From Erythrophleum ivorense (taxonomy: Eukaryota; Streptophyta; Magnoliopsida; Fabales; Fabaceae), in NCBI GenBank assembly GCA_026724425.1, contig JAIUCV010000101.1, positions 806,001-870,000 of the forward strand: a DNA stretch of 64,000 bases. The letters are read 5' to 3'. The notes under the pieces are model-generated. The model had not been told where the DNA came from, did no database searches, and saw only the letters and a list, made by a program, of their open reading frames with translations. Made by a program: the position numbers and the translations under genes. Positions 1 through 12,060 of this stretch are shown here, one piece after another. Positions within the stretch are counted from its first letter, which is position 1. Every line of letters starts with the position of its first letter.

Positions 1-1015
1 TGTTAATTATTCCACCCCTAACCAAACCCATTTCCTTCATACCCAACCTGTTTACCGTGAGAAGAGAGGCCTTTTCCAATTGAGCTAGGCAAAACGTGTT
101 GAGTTTAGACCGACAAAGCATAGATTCTCATGTAGAACTAGCTCGTTTTCCTTTGAGCTAGACTAGGCCTAGGTTGTGATTCAAGTTTGGGGGTGAGAGA
201 ATGAGAGAAAAGAGAAAGATCAGAAAGTGAAAAGAAGTCGAGAGAAAAGAAAGGATGGGAGAAAGCAAAGGGAAAGTTTATAAAAGAGTGGTGGCTCGCT
301 TGTTGTTAAATAGATAAGTAGCTTTAGGGTTTGGTTTATAAAGAAAGGCACCTAGCCTTGTTCACACTTTAAGAAGTTAGAAACCCCAAAGCCTATAAAA
401 GAAAAGTGAAAAGCCTTAAGCCGCACAAAATTCAAAACTTAGTCCCTTGCTATTTTCAGAAAGTTTTATCCTCCCTAAAATCCTAAGTTTCAATCTTTAA
501 GTTCAGAAAGGGAAAAGAAAGGGTAGTTAGGACTTGGGTGGGATTCGTTCTTTATTTAAGACCTTACGTCTTTGGTAGATGAGAATCTATCTTTGTACCA
601 TCCTTGGTCCTCACTCTTAGCATTTTGCCCAAGCTCAGTTCTTCTTGAGAGATCCCTTATGCGCTTCATGAAACTACCAAAAAGAAAGAAAAAGAGCCTA
701 AACCCTTTGAACCAAATGAGCAAGTTTTGATTGCATGAGTTTTGATTCACGATTTCGAGCTTAATTGAATATAAATGGATGAAGTGAATATGAGCGCATG
801 TTTCATCATGTCTGATGTTTGGTTGTCGTTGAATTGAGTATGCGAGTGATCTGATTTGAATGGCTGAATCTTTTTGCATTTCATAATTTCTAACTAGAAC
901 ATTGAGGCGATTTCTTTGAGCATTGTCAAATGGATTTGAGTCCCCACCCAAATCAATTTCTCTCTGATTTGTTCTTCCTTGCTTGAGGGCAAGCAAGAGG
1001 CAAGTTTGGGGGAGT
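1..1015 (+). mobile_element. 3' internal non-coding end of a Ty3/gypsy (Tat/Athila-like) element
   Basis: There is no credible coding frame. The sequence is purine-rich and leads into a polypurine tract (tttgggggag, about 1005-1014) directly before a TGATGT LTR start. A long non-coding 3' region ending in a 'gcaag...tttgggggag' tract is typical of the Tat/Athila branch of plant Ty3/gypsy elements. The coding part, if present, lies upstream of the window. The lineage is an inference from this tract alone. Confidence 0.6.
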
Positions 1016-2690
1016 TGATGTCTCTGCATTTTAGCTCATTTAAGGCATTTGTTTTCATGAGTTCATCTCACTTTCAATGCCCATTTCATACATTCTAGCC
1101 TAAGTTGCATGCATTGTACATACTTGTAGCATTTAGGACTTGCATTGCATACATTGCATATTTGGAGTTGTATTTAGGTGCTCTTGGGCGCAAAAAGAGG
1201 AGAAAATGGATGAAGGAGTTGAAGGGCTGAAGAAACAGAGCTCAACCAGGATGTCAATCGGTTTCCGAAACCTGTTTGCCTCCGCGCTGAAACAGAGGAG
1301 CGAGTTGACCAAGGATTGACCAAGCTCCAACTGTACCAAAACGAGCTTGAACCGGTTTCAGGGACCTTAAACCGACTTGGGGAGATTAAATTGAAGACTT
1401 TTATGTTGACCAAGGGTTTGGAGTCCCCTATTATAAATACTCTTATGTGTTATTTTGTGAAGACATCTCTTGTAATTTCTCTCTTGGTGACAAAGAACAA
1501 AGACACCTCTTTTAGGGTTCTTCCCTTATGGGGAGAACCCAATTTCGTTTCTGAATAAAATCAAGTAGTTTCTCTTCTTAGTCTTCTTATATTAGCTTAT
1601 CTCATCCTCCTAATCATGTTTAAGACCCTTTTCTTTCTAGGATTCGGTGTTCTAAGCATGATTAGTGAGTGAATATCTTGGGTGTTTTTGGATGGGATAG
1701 ATTAGAGGTTGTTAGGGCTCGATTTGGATGTTTAGATGCTTAAATTCTTCATATAATCCTTCCTTGTTGGGTTTTCTTAATGCTAGGTCTCTCTTGATCA
1801 ATTAGATCTTGATTTTAGACATTTCCTACATCGAAAGTGTTTGGAAATAGTTGGACCCAACCAACAAGGAGATTTGCTTGTCTAACCCACGATGGTGGTT
1901 GTTTAGAGAGCTTATCGGTCTAGGAGAGTTGTTTCTTAATGCTGGCTTGAATCGATTCCGCTAACGACAGTTAGGTCCTTGGATCGATTCTTGCTTTGTG
2001 ATTTTCACCATGGAAGTGGTTAATCTTGCTTATTGAACTCTCTTCCTAGGATTTAGCTTTTGTTGTGTTTATTTGAACATCAATATCGATCTCTAGGATG
2101 CTTAGAGTGTAGTTCTTTCATTAATCCTTCTTTATTTGGTGGTCTTAATGCTGAATCTTCTTGATGAAGTTGATTCTAGATCTTAGGCATTTCATGCACC
2201 ACAAGTGTTTGATGAAATGCTTGAACCAACCATCTAAAGGATTTACATGCCTAGCTCATAAGAGTGATTGTCTAGGGTGTTTATTGGCTTTATAGAATTG
2301 GTTCTTCATGCTTGTTGGTTATGAATTCACTAATGATGATTAGCTTTGGATTTGTAATTAACAAAGGGATTTTCACCATGGAAGTGGGTTAATCTTGTTG
2401 ATGAATTCTATGCCTAAGGATTAGCACTGTTTGTGTAGGACTAAGCATCTTGATCTATTTGTGGATTATCCTAATCAATTATCCCAATCAATTATCCCAT
2501 CCTAGGCCCCTTCTATCTCTTTGTTTTATCTTTAAGTTTATTTTCGTTTTTGCTTTGTCTCTTGTTTTCACTTCTTTTACTTATTGCATATCTTTTGTTT
2601 AATAACCCAAAAACCTTATTGCTCTTGACTTGAGAAACTTCTTGCATTCTTTCTTGCTAATCTCTCTCCATTATGGATTGACACCTAAAG
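1016..2690 (+). mobile_element. Ty3/gypsy LTR (3' LTR), right edge approximate
   Basis: The LTR starts TGATGTCTCTGC directly after the polypurine tract. A promoter-like tataaatact lies near 1433 and an AATAAA near 1553, as expected for the U3/R part. The region 1740-2060 is repeated in diverged form at 2110-2430: both halves carry 'ttcaccatggaagtgg' followed by 'ttaatcttg', so the LTR has an internal direct duplication. The right end is placed near 2690, where copia-like sequence begins, and could be off by tens of bases. Confidence 0.55.
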
Positions 2691-4068
2691 GACCACAATG
2701 ACATGAGTGGGATAGGTAATTGAAACCTTACAAAAATCCTTGTTTCAGACGCATAACTAAAATCTCTTAGAAAGAGAAAAGTATTTGGACCAGAAGTCCT
2801 TACACCTAAAAAGTGTAAAACGAGTGGATTATAAATAGGCATTTGTGCCTAAGAATAATGATATGAAGAGATATAATCTCATGTGGTGGATGCAACTTTC
2901 AAGTTCATTAAGTCTGGCAATGAAAGAAGAACTTGACTTATATGACCCACTAAACAATGACATTTATATAAAAGTCCCTGAAGGATATAATCATTGAGGA
3001 ATTAATAATTTAATCGTTATGTTCCTGGAGAACACTAGCTATTCAATCAAATGAAAAGAAATATGTTTCACGGGTATAATCACGAAAGTGAATATATAAG
3101 GCTAACTAATACCCATGTATATTTATCAAAGTATTATGGATCAAAAGAGATCTTTAATATGAATATCAAACTCTTGAAGAGTTATCGAAATAGTATGATG
3201 CAAAGAATATGAGATAAAAGATCTTGGAAGACAAAGTTGTCTTCGGTTATCTCAAATAGACAATTTAGCAAAATATATGTTATCTTAAAAGATCTTTGTA
3301 GTATATACATAAAGAATGCTCATATATATTTGGTCCCGAAGTACCATATTTAAAATGTTAATTGAGCAATATATTGATCTTTTCATGTGAAATAAAGTTT
3401 GGACCCGAAGTTCAAAAGATCAAGAAGTAATTGGTTTTGTGAAAAGTTGTTATGGACAAGAAGTCCAATAACCTAAGAGATTATAATATAATCACATGAC
3501 TTTATTCATTAAGATTATACTTATAATGATTGCCAAAAGATGGTATATATGATTGGAATGCATCTCCTGAAGAAGATGCTTCCAAGGGGGAGATATATGA
3601 CGATGTGTGTGGTTGTACTCTTTTTCCTTATCATGGTTTTTATCCCATTGGGTTTTTCCACGAAAGGTTTTAATGAGGCAACAAAGAACACACAAATGAG
3701 AAACACGAAGGTCTATCTCCTTTCCAAAGCACTTGTCATTCACTTATGAAACCAAGTGGAGCGAAGAGAATGATAAAGTAGATTCATCACCAAACCCAAG
3801 AAGAATGGCGATGTGAATGTTTTAAAGATTGTTCAAGTGAAGATTTTAAAGGAGTTTCCATCCGCTACTTTCAAGAAGTTAGTTCACCTTATTGGATTAT
3901 ATCACGTCAAAGATCTACGTGGATGTTCTCATGAGGGGGAGTAGTTGCGCGCTGTACTCTTTTTCCTTAACTAAGGTTTTTCCCATTGGGTTTTCCTGGT
4001 AAGGTTTTAACGAGGCAGCATACTACGCATTTTGAAGATATTTTTAGATAATGGACTTCCAAGGGGGA
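2691..4068 (+). mobile_element. Decayed Ty1/copia pol 3' region
   Basis: A short frame at 2944-2991 reads DPLNNDIYIKVPEGYN, which matches the conserved copia reverse-transcriptase block. A GPEVPYL-like block is encoded near 3332-3352. Stops and frameshifts break everything else. The module 'ctctttttcctta...cattgggttt...aaggttttaa(t/c)gaggca', which precedes the 3' LTR of many plant copia elements, occurs twice (about 3617-3680 and 3957-4019), each followed by a purine-rich tract. No functional protein can be made from this copy. Confidence 0.7.
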
Positions 4069-4372
4069 GTGTTATAAATAGTTTATGTGGAAGCCCATTA
4101 TCGGCCCATATTCTAGAATATTCTACCTTGTCCACCAAAGGTACTCCTTTACAAGGAAAACCCTACTCTTGTACTCCTATATAAAGAATCTCTCTATTAG
4201 AATAATAGACAACCAATTCCTCTCTTCTCTTTCTCTCTTCTTCTATAACAAGATAAACATTTCTTTATATTAATAGTTATTTTGTTCAAAGCGAAAATTA
4301 GATTCTCACTACTTATCGAAATATAATTAATCACAAGCCCTCGAAAGTCGATTTTTGTTTAAGTTGTTTTCC
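4069..4372 (+). mobile_element. Ty1/copia 3' LTR (right edge approximate)
   Basis: It begins TGTTATAAATAG directly after the tract aagggggagt. It carries a TATA box (cctatataaagaat, about 4173-4186) followed by a pyrimidine-rich leader, the normal layout of a copia LTR promoter. No matching 5' LTR is in the window, so this is the 3' end of a truncated copy. The right end is placed by similarity to related LTRs as I remember them and is uncertain. Confidence 0.55.
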
Positions 4373-4643
4373 TAATAAATCAAGCGTTACGTAGAGACGG
4401 TTAAAAAGAAGTGATATGTGAATGTATGGGAAGGAGAAGAAAATAAACTTCATGTACTAATAATAATAATTACTTATTTTGACTAATTAATAAATGGAAT
4501 AAAACAAGAAGACGAAAAAAAAAAGATAAAATAACACTGGATTTTAAACCACTTCACCAAACTATGTTTGAATAGAAGAGCATTTATCATATTAATACAA
4601 ATTACTTCAAATGTTTAAATCATCTCAAATAAAATACACCCCC

Positions 4644-5280
4644 TTAAATGATTATTCCCGTTCGTCCTGTTCTTATATAGAACATCTTCAACTCGGTAAA
4701 AGAGGATTGGCATATAATCTTCTCAAGGCCTCGAGTCAGATTTTGGCACCGTATATTAATGTGTCCAGCTTCATCATCATTTACGTAACGCTTATGCTTC
4801 GCCCTGAGTTTGATGTCAAGCTCTTCTGAAACGACGTCGCTTCGATTTCCCTCCTCAGCAACGAAAAACAACGAGAAAGATGTGTGATATCTACAATCAA
4901 GTCTACGAGTGATGTTTAAAAAGGCGACGTTTCGAGGACCTAACCTCACGGCAGCGTCATCGGCGTCGTAGCAGATAGAATACCTCGAGCTCGGATTTAT
5001 CACGAGGAAATCGACTTGCCACGTGCCAGAGGAGATGGCCATTGATTGGATGGAGATTTTGGCATGGAAGTGAGCTTTGTCGATGAATAAAAAGATTAAG
5101 AATACGGCGACGACTGTGAACAAACCGCCCCAACAGGGTGAAGAGTAAGCAGCATATTCCGCCGTAAGGATTGGATCACGATCATTTATAGCCGGCTTAG
5201 TCACTATTGGTCGTGACCACCACCACACGAAGAGTGGCGGAGGAGGGTGGCGTTACTAAAGAACTAGTTTCGGAAGCCAT
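4644..5280 (-). pseudogene. LEA_2 / NDR1-HIN1-like (NHL) membrane protein, frameshifted near the start
   Basis: The main frame (5228 down to 4644, about 194 codons) encodes a short basic N-terminus, one hydrophobic segment (GGLFTVVAVFLIFLFI) and a C-terminal LEA_2-like domain with FLVINPSSRYSICYD and GHINIRCQNLT. That is the layout of the single-exon plant NHL/LEA hydroxyproline-rich family, which are plasma-membrane or ER proteins. The main frame has no ATG: upstream it runs into TAG TAA. An ATG at 5280 opens MASETSSLVTPP... in another frame, which stops after 27 codons. A one-base change in the GTG-repeat around 5215-5230 would join the two frames. I infer a single-base deletion; a sequencing error or an unseen upstream exon are the alternatives. 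Confidence 0.55.
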
Positions 5281-5579
5281 ACTTCTTTTTGTTGGTTTGG
5301 ACTCTGGAGAGAAGAATGAGATTTATGTTACCTTATCATCAATTATATAGAGTTATGGGAAAATCATTCTCCCACTTTAAAATTATAAGTAAATGTATTA
5401 TATTTCTATGGCGATTTACTCACCCAAATATGAAACATTTTACAAAATGATACACCAACAAAACATTTACAAAGAATTTCATTCTATACTAGGTGATTCT
5501 CTCTTGTCTTGCCTGTAAACAAGTTCAAAAAAAAAAAGTTATACTAGTATATATTTTAGACAGCAACAAAACATTAAAA
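5281..5579. other. Intergenic spacer
   Basis: AT-rich sequence upstream of the NHL-like locus. No gene, tRNA or clear promoter element is visible. Confidence 0.5.
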
Positions 5580-6428
5580 TATAATTTCATCATCTATTTT
5601 TAAAATAATTTGTATGATTATGTAGGTGGTACACGATAATCAATTTGGTTAGATTAACAACAAAATATCTATCACCAAAACCTGACTTGCGGGATGTTCT
5701 TGAAGATTTGAACTTCTGCCATTTAACATTACCGAGCAGCGCCAAAAAAACACAGTTTCTTGTTGTTTTTTCTTTGCACCTTTCATCTGCCTATCATGTC
5801 TAAGCCCGTTCCAAGAGAAACATTAAGTTTAGGAGGCCATGAGAAACAAATTATCAACATCATTCTTCGACGATTTCCACCTGCATGCAGTTTTTGGGTA
5901 AATAAATCTTCAATTGAAACACAAACACACGCAAAAGCCGCATGTGGATATCTTCGAAGAAAAATGCTCGATAATTTGTCTATGAAGCATTCCTCAACCG
6001 AAGGTTTCTTTTGGAGTGGGCATAAACATGATAGGCAAAAAGAAAGGCGCAAAGAAAATAGAACAAGAAAAAACTTTTTTGTTTGTTTGTTGAAATTCAT
6101 CATATGAGGGAAATGTGATGTGCTAAGAAGATATTATCTGGAAGGGTATATATATTGGTTCATTATTAACACTTCTTTTTTTTTTTGACCAAATTTTATT
6201 AACATTATTAACACTTCTTGAAATTGTGATCTTTACTAATTTACAATACATGTATTTGTTAAATGACAGAAGTTCAAGTCTTCAAGAGATCACGATATTT
6301 GCATTTCAAAAAGAACATCGCTGGAGTCAGTAAGGTTTTCGTGATAAATCCTTTGTTGTTAATATACCAAACTGATTATCGTGTACCACCTACATTACAT
6401 AACCATACTTTTTAAAAATTATTGAATG
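5580..6428. mobile_element. Non-autonomous DNA transposon with long terminal inverted repeats (MULE-like)
   Basis: About 5580-5735 recurs inverted at about 6262-6428. Both arms share 'ggtggtacacgataatc', 'attaacaacaaa' and 'ttgaacttct(g)ccattt'-like blocks, with scattered mismatches. TIRs longer than 100 bp suggest the Mutator-like superfamily, but I could not define a clean 9-bp target duplication. The roughly 530-bp interior has an open frame of 115 codons (5760-6107) with no recognisable domain. It could be captured host sequence or chance. No transposase is present. Confidence 0.55.
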
Positions 6429-6449
6429 AATTTCTTTTTAATTATACAA

Positions 6450-7194
6450 CTAGATCTTGACCCGTGCTTGAGAAGCACGGGATGTTGTAATTTTTGATAA
6501 GGAAACTAAAGTATTTATATTGTAATTATGTAAAGAATAGTATGTTTATGATATATAATGAAGAAATGTATGTTGTTGAGAAGCACGAGATTTTGTAATT
6601 TTTGATAAGGAAACTAAAGTATCTATATTGTAATTATGTAAAGAATAGTATGTTTATGATATATAACGAAGAAATGTATTTTCCATGAAACACTCTAGAA
6701 ATTTGAATTTTCCATTGTTGTTACCTGTTAGTGATAGTGTTGATTCTGCTTATTAAATGCACAATTAATTAACGATATTTTTGGAATTCTTTTACAGATT
6801 TTTCGTTTATTGTTTCCCTAACGAACCTAGGTCATCGTTACCCGGTTATTTTGATTCGTGTCCGATTATTTGGGTTTTGTAACGATAACCGGTTTCTTTA
6901 GCCGGTTCGATTTAAGTGGAAATCCTCTTTGTGAGATCCGCGTGTTTTTACGCCGGATATCGGGTCGGTCTTCTATCTCCGTTTCCAAACAGCATAATTT
7001 TTTTCATATTTTCGGACAAAATAACCCTTTGTAAACTTGAAGATTCCTTTGTTATGGTATAGAGTGTTTGGTCTTTTAACAGGATCCGATCCGGTTCTTG
7101 ACGGGTTTTTTTAGTTGTGATTGGGTTTTTTCTTGTTTGGATATAGTGTTATCCTTATAAATTTCGGGTTTTGTTTATCTGTTAATAGTATAGA
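6450..7194 (-). mobile_element. Non-autonomous Helitron, copy 1
   Basis: Read on the minus strand it starts TCTATACTATTAAC (7194 down) and ends with a hairpin (cccgtgctt ctc aagcacggg) followed by tcaagatCTAG, with the next base T. This is the Helitron signature: 5' TC, a short 3' hairpin, CTRR end, and no target duplication. A segment of about 110 bp beginning 'gagaagcacg' is duplicated in tandem just inside the 3' end (about 6469-6680). It has no Rep/helicase coding capacity. It is closely similar to copy 2 at 8441. Confidence 0.85.
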
Positions 7195-8440
7195 ATGGTC
7201 CACAACGTGTCTCTTTCTTTGCTCGTGTCAGGCATCCGATGACATTTTTCCTCTTCTAATTTAACCAGTTTGAATTGTTTACTAAAGAAAGATGGGCCAA
7301 GATTAATTTCTCAATTCAGACCTAAATTTTGGCCATCTTCCTAACTAACACTAAACAGATCCATGTTTAAACATATTAACATAGTTTTTGGCCCAAAAAC
7401 AAAAATAAAAAATGAAAAAACATAAAGAAAAAAGAAGAAAATATAATGCGGGAACGTTTTGATAAATAAACCCAACTCACTTATTGTCGACCTCATAAAC
7501 CTAATCCTAGGTCTGACGTCAAAGAAAAAAGAAAAGCTAACAGCCGCCAAAGCTCAGCAGTACGATCTGTAACTCATTCCTTACAAAGAGATCGAGAAGT
7601 GAGCCACTTTGGTGAAACACAAAAGCTGTGTTGTGTTGAGAGGTCTGAATCTGCTGCTGTTTCATTGATGGGTTTTGAGGATCAGATTCTGCTGTCAGAT
7701 TGATTGATTCACCATCTTGTCCCATTGAAAGGTACTTTTATAGCTAATCCTTCCTTTGAGTAGCCAGCATGATTGACAAGTTGGTTCCATGATATTTTCT
7801 TCGATGATGCAATGGATTTGTCACCAAGCATGTGTCTGTTTCGTCTCCTCCTCTCTGTTTTTGGTTTCAGTGGAACTCGACAAAGGATTTCAAGTTGAAA
7901 CAACATGGTTTTGTGATTTTTCTCTACAAGCGAATGGTACTACTTAAATTATCTCTAAAATGTATAGAGGTAATTTTAAGTTGACCAGATGGTAGAAATG
8001 GGATATAGGTTGATCGAATGGTAGAAAATAAGATCATCAATCCACCCAACCTCTACTATGCAAAATATAAACTACAAAGATATGAAGATATGAAGATATG
8101 AAGATATGAAGAAGAGTAATATATCTCTTTGTAACAAAAATAATACAAATTATTTGAAAATCTGCACAATGATTAAGATGGAAAATGGTGATTTTGTCAT
8201 GATACATCGCAAAGAAAAATGTAACTGAAGATGGGTTGTCTTAGAGATAACAGATGCATAAATGTATAATAATTCTTCATCCTCGTCCAAATCTGATGTT
8301 GTTTTTCTTCTTTTGTTTATAGTTACATTTTTATAGCAATTTACGTTTCATTATTTATATCTTTCACTCTTCAATCAAACAAATCAGTTTCGTCTTTATC
8401 TATTCGGATATTTTTGCAGTGTTTTCCATTATAAAGCATA
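7195..8440. other. Spacer between two Helitron copies, weak ORFs and a microsatellite
   Basis: Two short overlapping minus-strand frames (7537-7725 and 7709-7906, about 60 codons each) may be remnants of one gene, but I recognise no family. An array of agatatga units lies at about 8077-8112. The rest is AT-rich without visible features. Confidence 0.4.
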
Positions 8441-9180
8441 CTAGATCTTGACCTGTGCTTGAGAAGCACGGGATGTTGTAATTTTTGATAAGGAAACTAA
8501 AGTATTTATATTGTAATTATGTAAAAAATAGTATGTTTATGATATATAACGAAGAAATGTATGTTGTTGAGAAGCACTAGATTTTGTAATTTTTGATAAG
8601 GAAGTATTTATATTGTAATTATGTAAAGAATAGTATGTTTATGATATATAACGAAGAAATGTATTTTCCGTGAAACACTCTAGAAATTTGAATTTTCCAT
8701 TGTTGTTACTTGTTAGTGATATTGTTGATTCTGCTTATTAAATGCACAATTAATTAACGATATTTTTGGAATTCTTTTGCAGATTTTTCGTTTATTGTTT
8801 CCCTAACGAACCCAAGTCATCGTTACCCCGGTTATTTTGATTCGTGTCCGATTATTTGGGTTTTGTAACAATAACCGGTTTTTTTAGCCGGTTCGATTTA
8901 AGTGGAAATCCTCTTTGTGAGATCCGCGTGTTTTTACGCCGGATATCGGGTCGGTCTTCTATCTCCGTTTCCAAACAGCATAATTTTTTTCATATTTTCG
9001 GACAAAATAACCCTTTGTAAACTTGAAGATTCCTTTGTTATGGTATAGGGTGTTTGGTCTTTTAACAGGATCCGATCCGGTTCTTGACGGGTTTTTGTAG
9101 TTGTGATTGGGTTTTTTTTTGTTTGGATATAGTGTTATCCTTATAACTTTTAGGTTTTGTTTCTCTTTTAATAGTATAGA
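8441..9180 (-). mobile_element. Non-autonomous Helitron, copy 2
   Basis: It aligns over its whole length with 6450-7194. The minus strand starts TCTATACTATTAAA and ends in the hairpin plus CTAG. The flanks are exactly A before TC and T after CTAG, as expected for insertion between A and T. The hairpin has one mismatch (cctgtgctt). Differences from copy 1 include a shortened second internal repeat near 8600. No protein is encoded; mobility would need a helicase supplied in trans. Confidence 0.88.
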
Positions 9181-9572
9181 TACCTATAAAGTATAACGAT
9201 ATGCACTTACCATTCTTTTGGGAGGTTCAGCCAAACTACGTTTAATTGTTTTAGACAAAATTAGTTGGTCCTGAGAAACAAGAGCTGGGCAATAATGCGC
9301 ACTGTAAATAAAATAAATTGTATTAATGTGTCGACCAAGAGAAAGAATGGCTGTGATACAGAAAACAAACAATGCTAGACAACAATGCACTTGAGATCCC
9401 CATAAATGGTTAGCATTAGCTTTCGCTCCCCAGCATAAGTCTGTAATTTGTAAATACCATAAAGCAAAGATATTTCTTTAGCTACAGATAACATACGTAA
9501 CAACTGATGATTTCATTACAAAGATTATGATTATATTTAGGCGTAAATATAGTGATATACTCTAGCTATATG
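9181..9572. other. Intergenic spacer
   Basis: A 68-codon minus-strand open frame is present but has no recognisable motif. I see nothing else supportable. Confidence 0.4.
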
Positions 9573-9891
9573 ATACTGTTTTTGTTTACTATTTTGTCTT
9601 TTTCTTTAGGAGCTTTAATTGATCAACTGTGTTTAACCAAATGGTGGTGGTTTAGTGATTTCTACTTGATGGAAGAGTTGCCATGTTGGTCAAGGTCATC
9701 GATTCCCCTCAAGCGCGAAATTGCTAGATTTATCTCATTTGACCACATGGATATGGACCTTTGTTTTCGGTCCATTTGAATACCCGGAGATAGAGTCTAT
9801 CTATGGGCTGCACTTCCCCAAAGATTAGTCTGCCCCTTTCATATGCCTGAAATTTACATTGAGTTATAAAAAAAAAAATACTGTTTTTGTT
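9573..9891 (+). mobile_element. SINE-like retroposon with poly(A) tail and 14-bp target duplication
   Basis: The 14-mer atactgtttttgtt occurs at 9573-9586 and again at 9878-9891. The second copy directly follows a poly(A) stretch (about 9867-9877). This is the signature of target-primed insertion of a roughly 290-bp RNA copy. Internal blocks 'tggtttagtga' (about 9647) and 'ggtcatcgattccc' (about 9691) resemble a degenerate pol III A box and B box, so I favour a tRNA-derived SINE. A processed 3' piece of another transcript is the alternative. Confidence 0.65.
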
Positions 9892-12060
9892 ATGTATTTT
9901 TCTATAATATGTAAGCATTTTTACCGGTTTTGTGTCTTTACAAGTAGTTTTTTCCAGTTTTGTATTTTTTTTTTGTCGGGATTCAATGGGATTTATTTGA
10001 AGAGCACTCGGTCAAAACTTAAAACTTCCATAAGAAATTTGAAAGAAAAATAAATTTTGGTATCTTAGAGAATACAAAGAACAACAAACTACAGCACTCA
10101 GACTCCAAAAACAATATTTTAGTAAAAAGGTTTTATTGTAAATGAAAAGAAAAAAAAATTAACTGCACCAATAATAGCAATCGCACAATCTCCCAAAAAT
10201 CAACGCAGACACCGAGAGTTGCACCAGCTGGGAACACATTTCCCAGATTTTACTCGTAAGTCGTAACGACCTGACAAGACATTGTTGTCGTCCTTTCTGT
10301 TGCACATTCTCCACGACTCATGTTACTATAATATTCATACATATATCTCAATTTATGTATTTCAGATAGAGGAAGGTGGTATATTTAAAAATAAAAAATA
10401 ACATTATACCATTTTGCAATTGAAAACGAGATCATGTTGAGCAGACTTTTATTGCAAAATAGAATAAATTACCATATTTGAAGATGCTCCAGATATTTTT
10501 TTGTATTTAAAACTACCAAAATATCATGGATTTATTAACACACACACACATAAATATATATATAACAATAACTCCGCCATTTTCTGCCGCCGCCGGAAAA
10601 ATTCTCTCCACCACTCTTAACGCCCACCTCGTATTATATCCACTGTATCCTCGTAGCACTATATCAGCCTAATAAATTTGATATCAAAAACGTAATTGGT
10701 TAGGATGAAACTGTGATTTTAGTACTAAGAAAATAACCATCATATGGAAAAATTCGAAACAAAAATTGAAAATATTACTATGTTTACCGGAGAATAAATA
10801 ATGAAAATTTTCCTGAAGGTTATGCAGTGTTCATGAGAACCAATAACTATTTATATGTAAAACAAAATGTTACTTTGACTTGTTCCACACTGTCAACTGC
10901 TATATTCGTCTCTTTAAACTAGATGATATAGAAATTTTGTTAGTCGTTTACAAAGATAAATGTTTTCAGTTTTCTATTTTAATTTCTTTACAATTATTGT
11001 TTCATGTTCTAATTTATTTCATTTCAGTAAACTTAATTAATAGAGTAAGTTTTTTTTATTGGCCTTTTCGTCAATAGAGTAAGGTTATGTTTGGTTTTGC
11101 AATTTATTTGTTCAAATGTGTGTGAAACCTTAAACATTCAAATACAATATAAAGAAACATATAAGGAGTAATAAGATGAGTCTAGACAAAAATGATTTAG
11201 AATTATTTTTTAGTTAGAATGTACTGATAGTTAGAATCTGAGATAATAGTACTGATAGTTAGAAGCAATTTCGTTCAAAACTATGTAATGTATTAAAACA
11301 ACTTTAAAAGTGTAAGCAAACCTAGCACAAAAATGATGAAGAAAGTTAGAACGGTGAATGAGAGTTGAAGTGATTTCCTCATCTTAGACGAAATATTATA
11401 AATATTGGTGATTTAGAAACTAAAAAGAAATTACAAACTGTACATCCATATATATGTACATCCTAAGAAGTTAAATGTACCACACATTCGAACATATTTA
11501 ATTTAAGCTAACACCTCTGTAAATCCCGAATTAAAGGGATCTAGGTTTACACAAATTTTACTATAAAGTATAAAACAAATGTTCTAATTTAAATAAAATA
11601 TTGAAAGTTGAAAAGAATTATACCTATTGAGTTTAGATTATACTGTACATGTAATACAACGCCATATGTCATACATCTAAATGGACAGAGCAATTACAAT
11701 TGCGAATATTTCACTAGTCTAGTCATGCATTTAGAACAAATATGCCAGTCCGATGTATCTTTTATAAACCCATGCACCCAATGAACACATCTCTCACACA
11801 TGATGGTTAGCTTGTCTCGAAACAATACTTACGTAATCAGATTGTAACTTTACGAGTGTTTAGTACACTAAATGTAGAATTAAGGGTTAATTTGTGTACT
11901 TGACCATACAGAAAGTGTTTTCTAAGCCGGCAATGTCTTAGTTTAGATTCAGAACAAAAGAGGAAACAAAAAAAAATTCGACTAAACATAGAAACAAAAG
12001 GAAAATAACACCGATAAAGCAAAGAAGTCTGAAAATTTCAAGAACGCCAAAATACAAGAA
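9892..12060. other. Long AT-rich intergenic region
   Basis: No gene is recognised. It holds a short (CA)n/(TA)n stretch near 10540-10565, a GC-richer pyrimidine patch at about 10570-10640, and three copies of 'actgatagttagaa'-like sequence around 11215-11265. None has a clear function. Confidence 0.4.
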
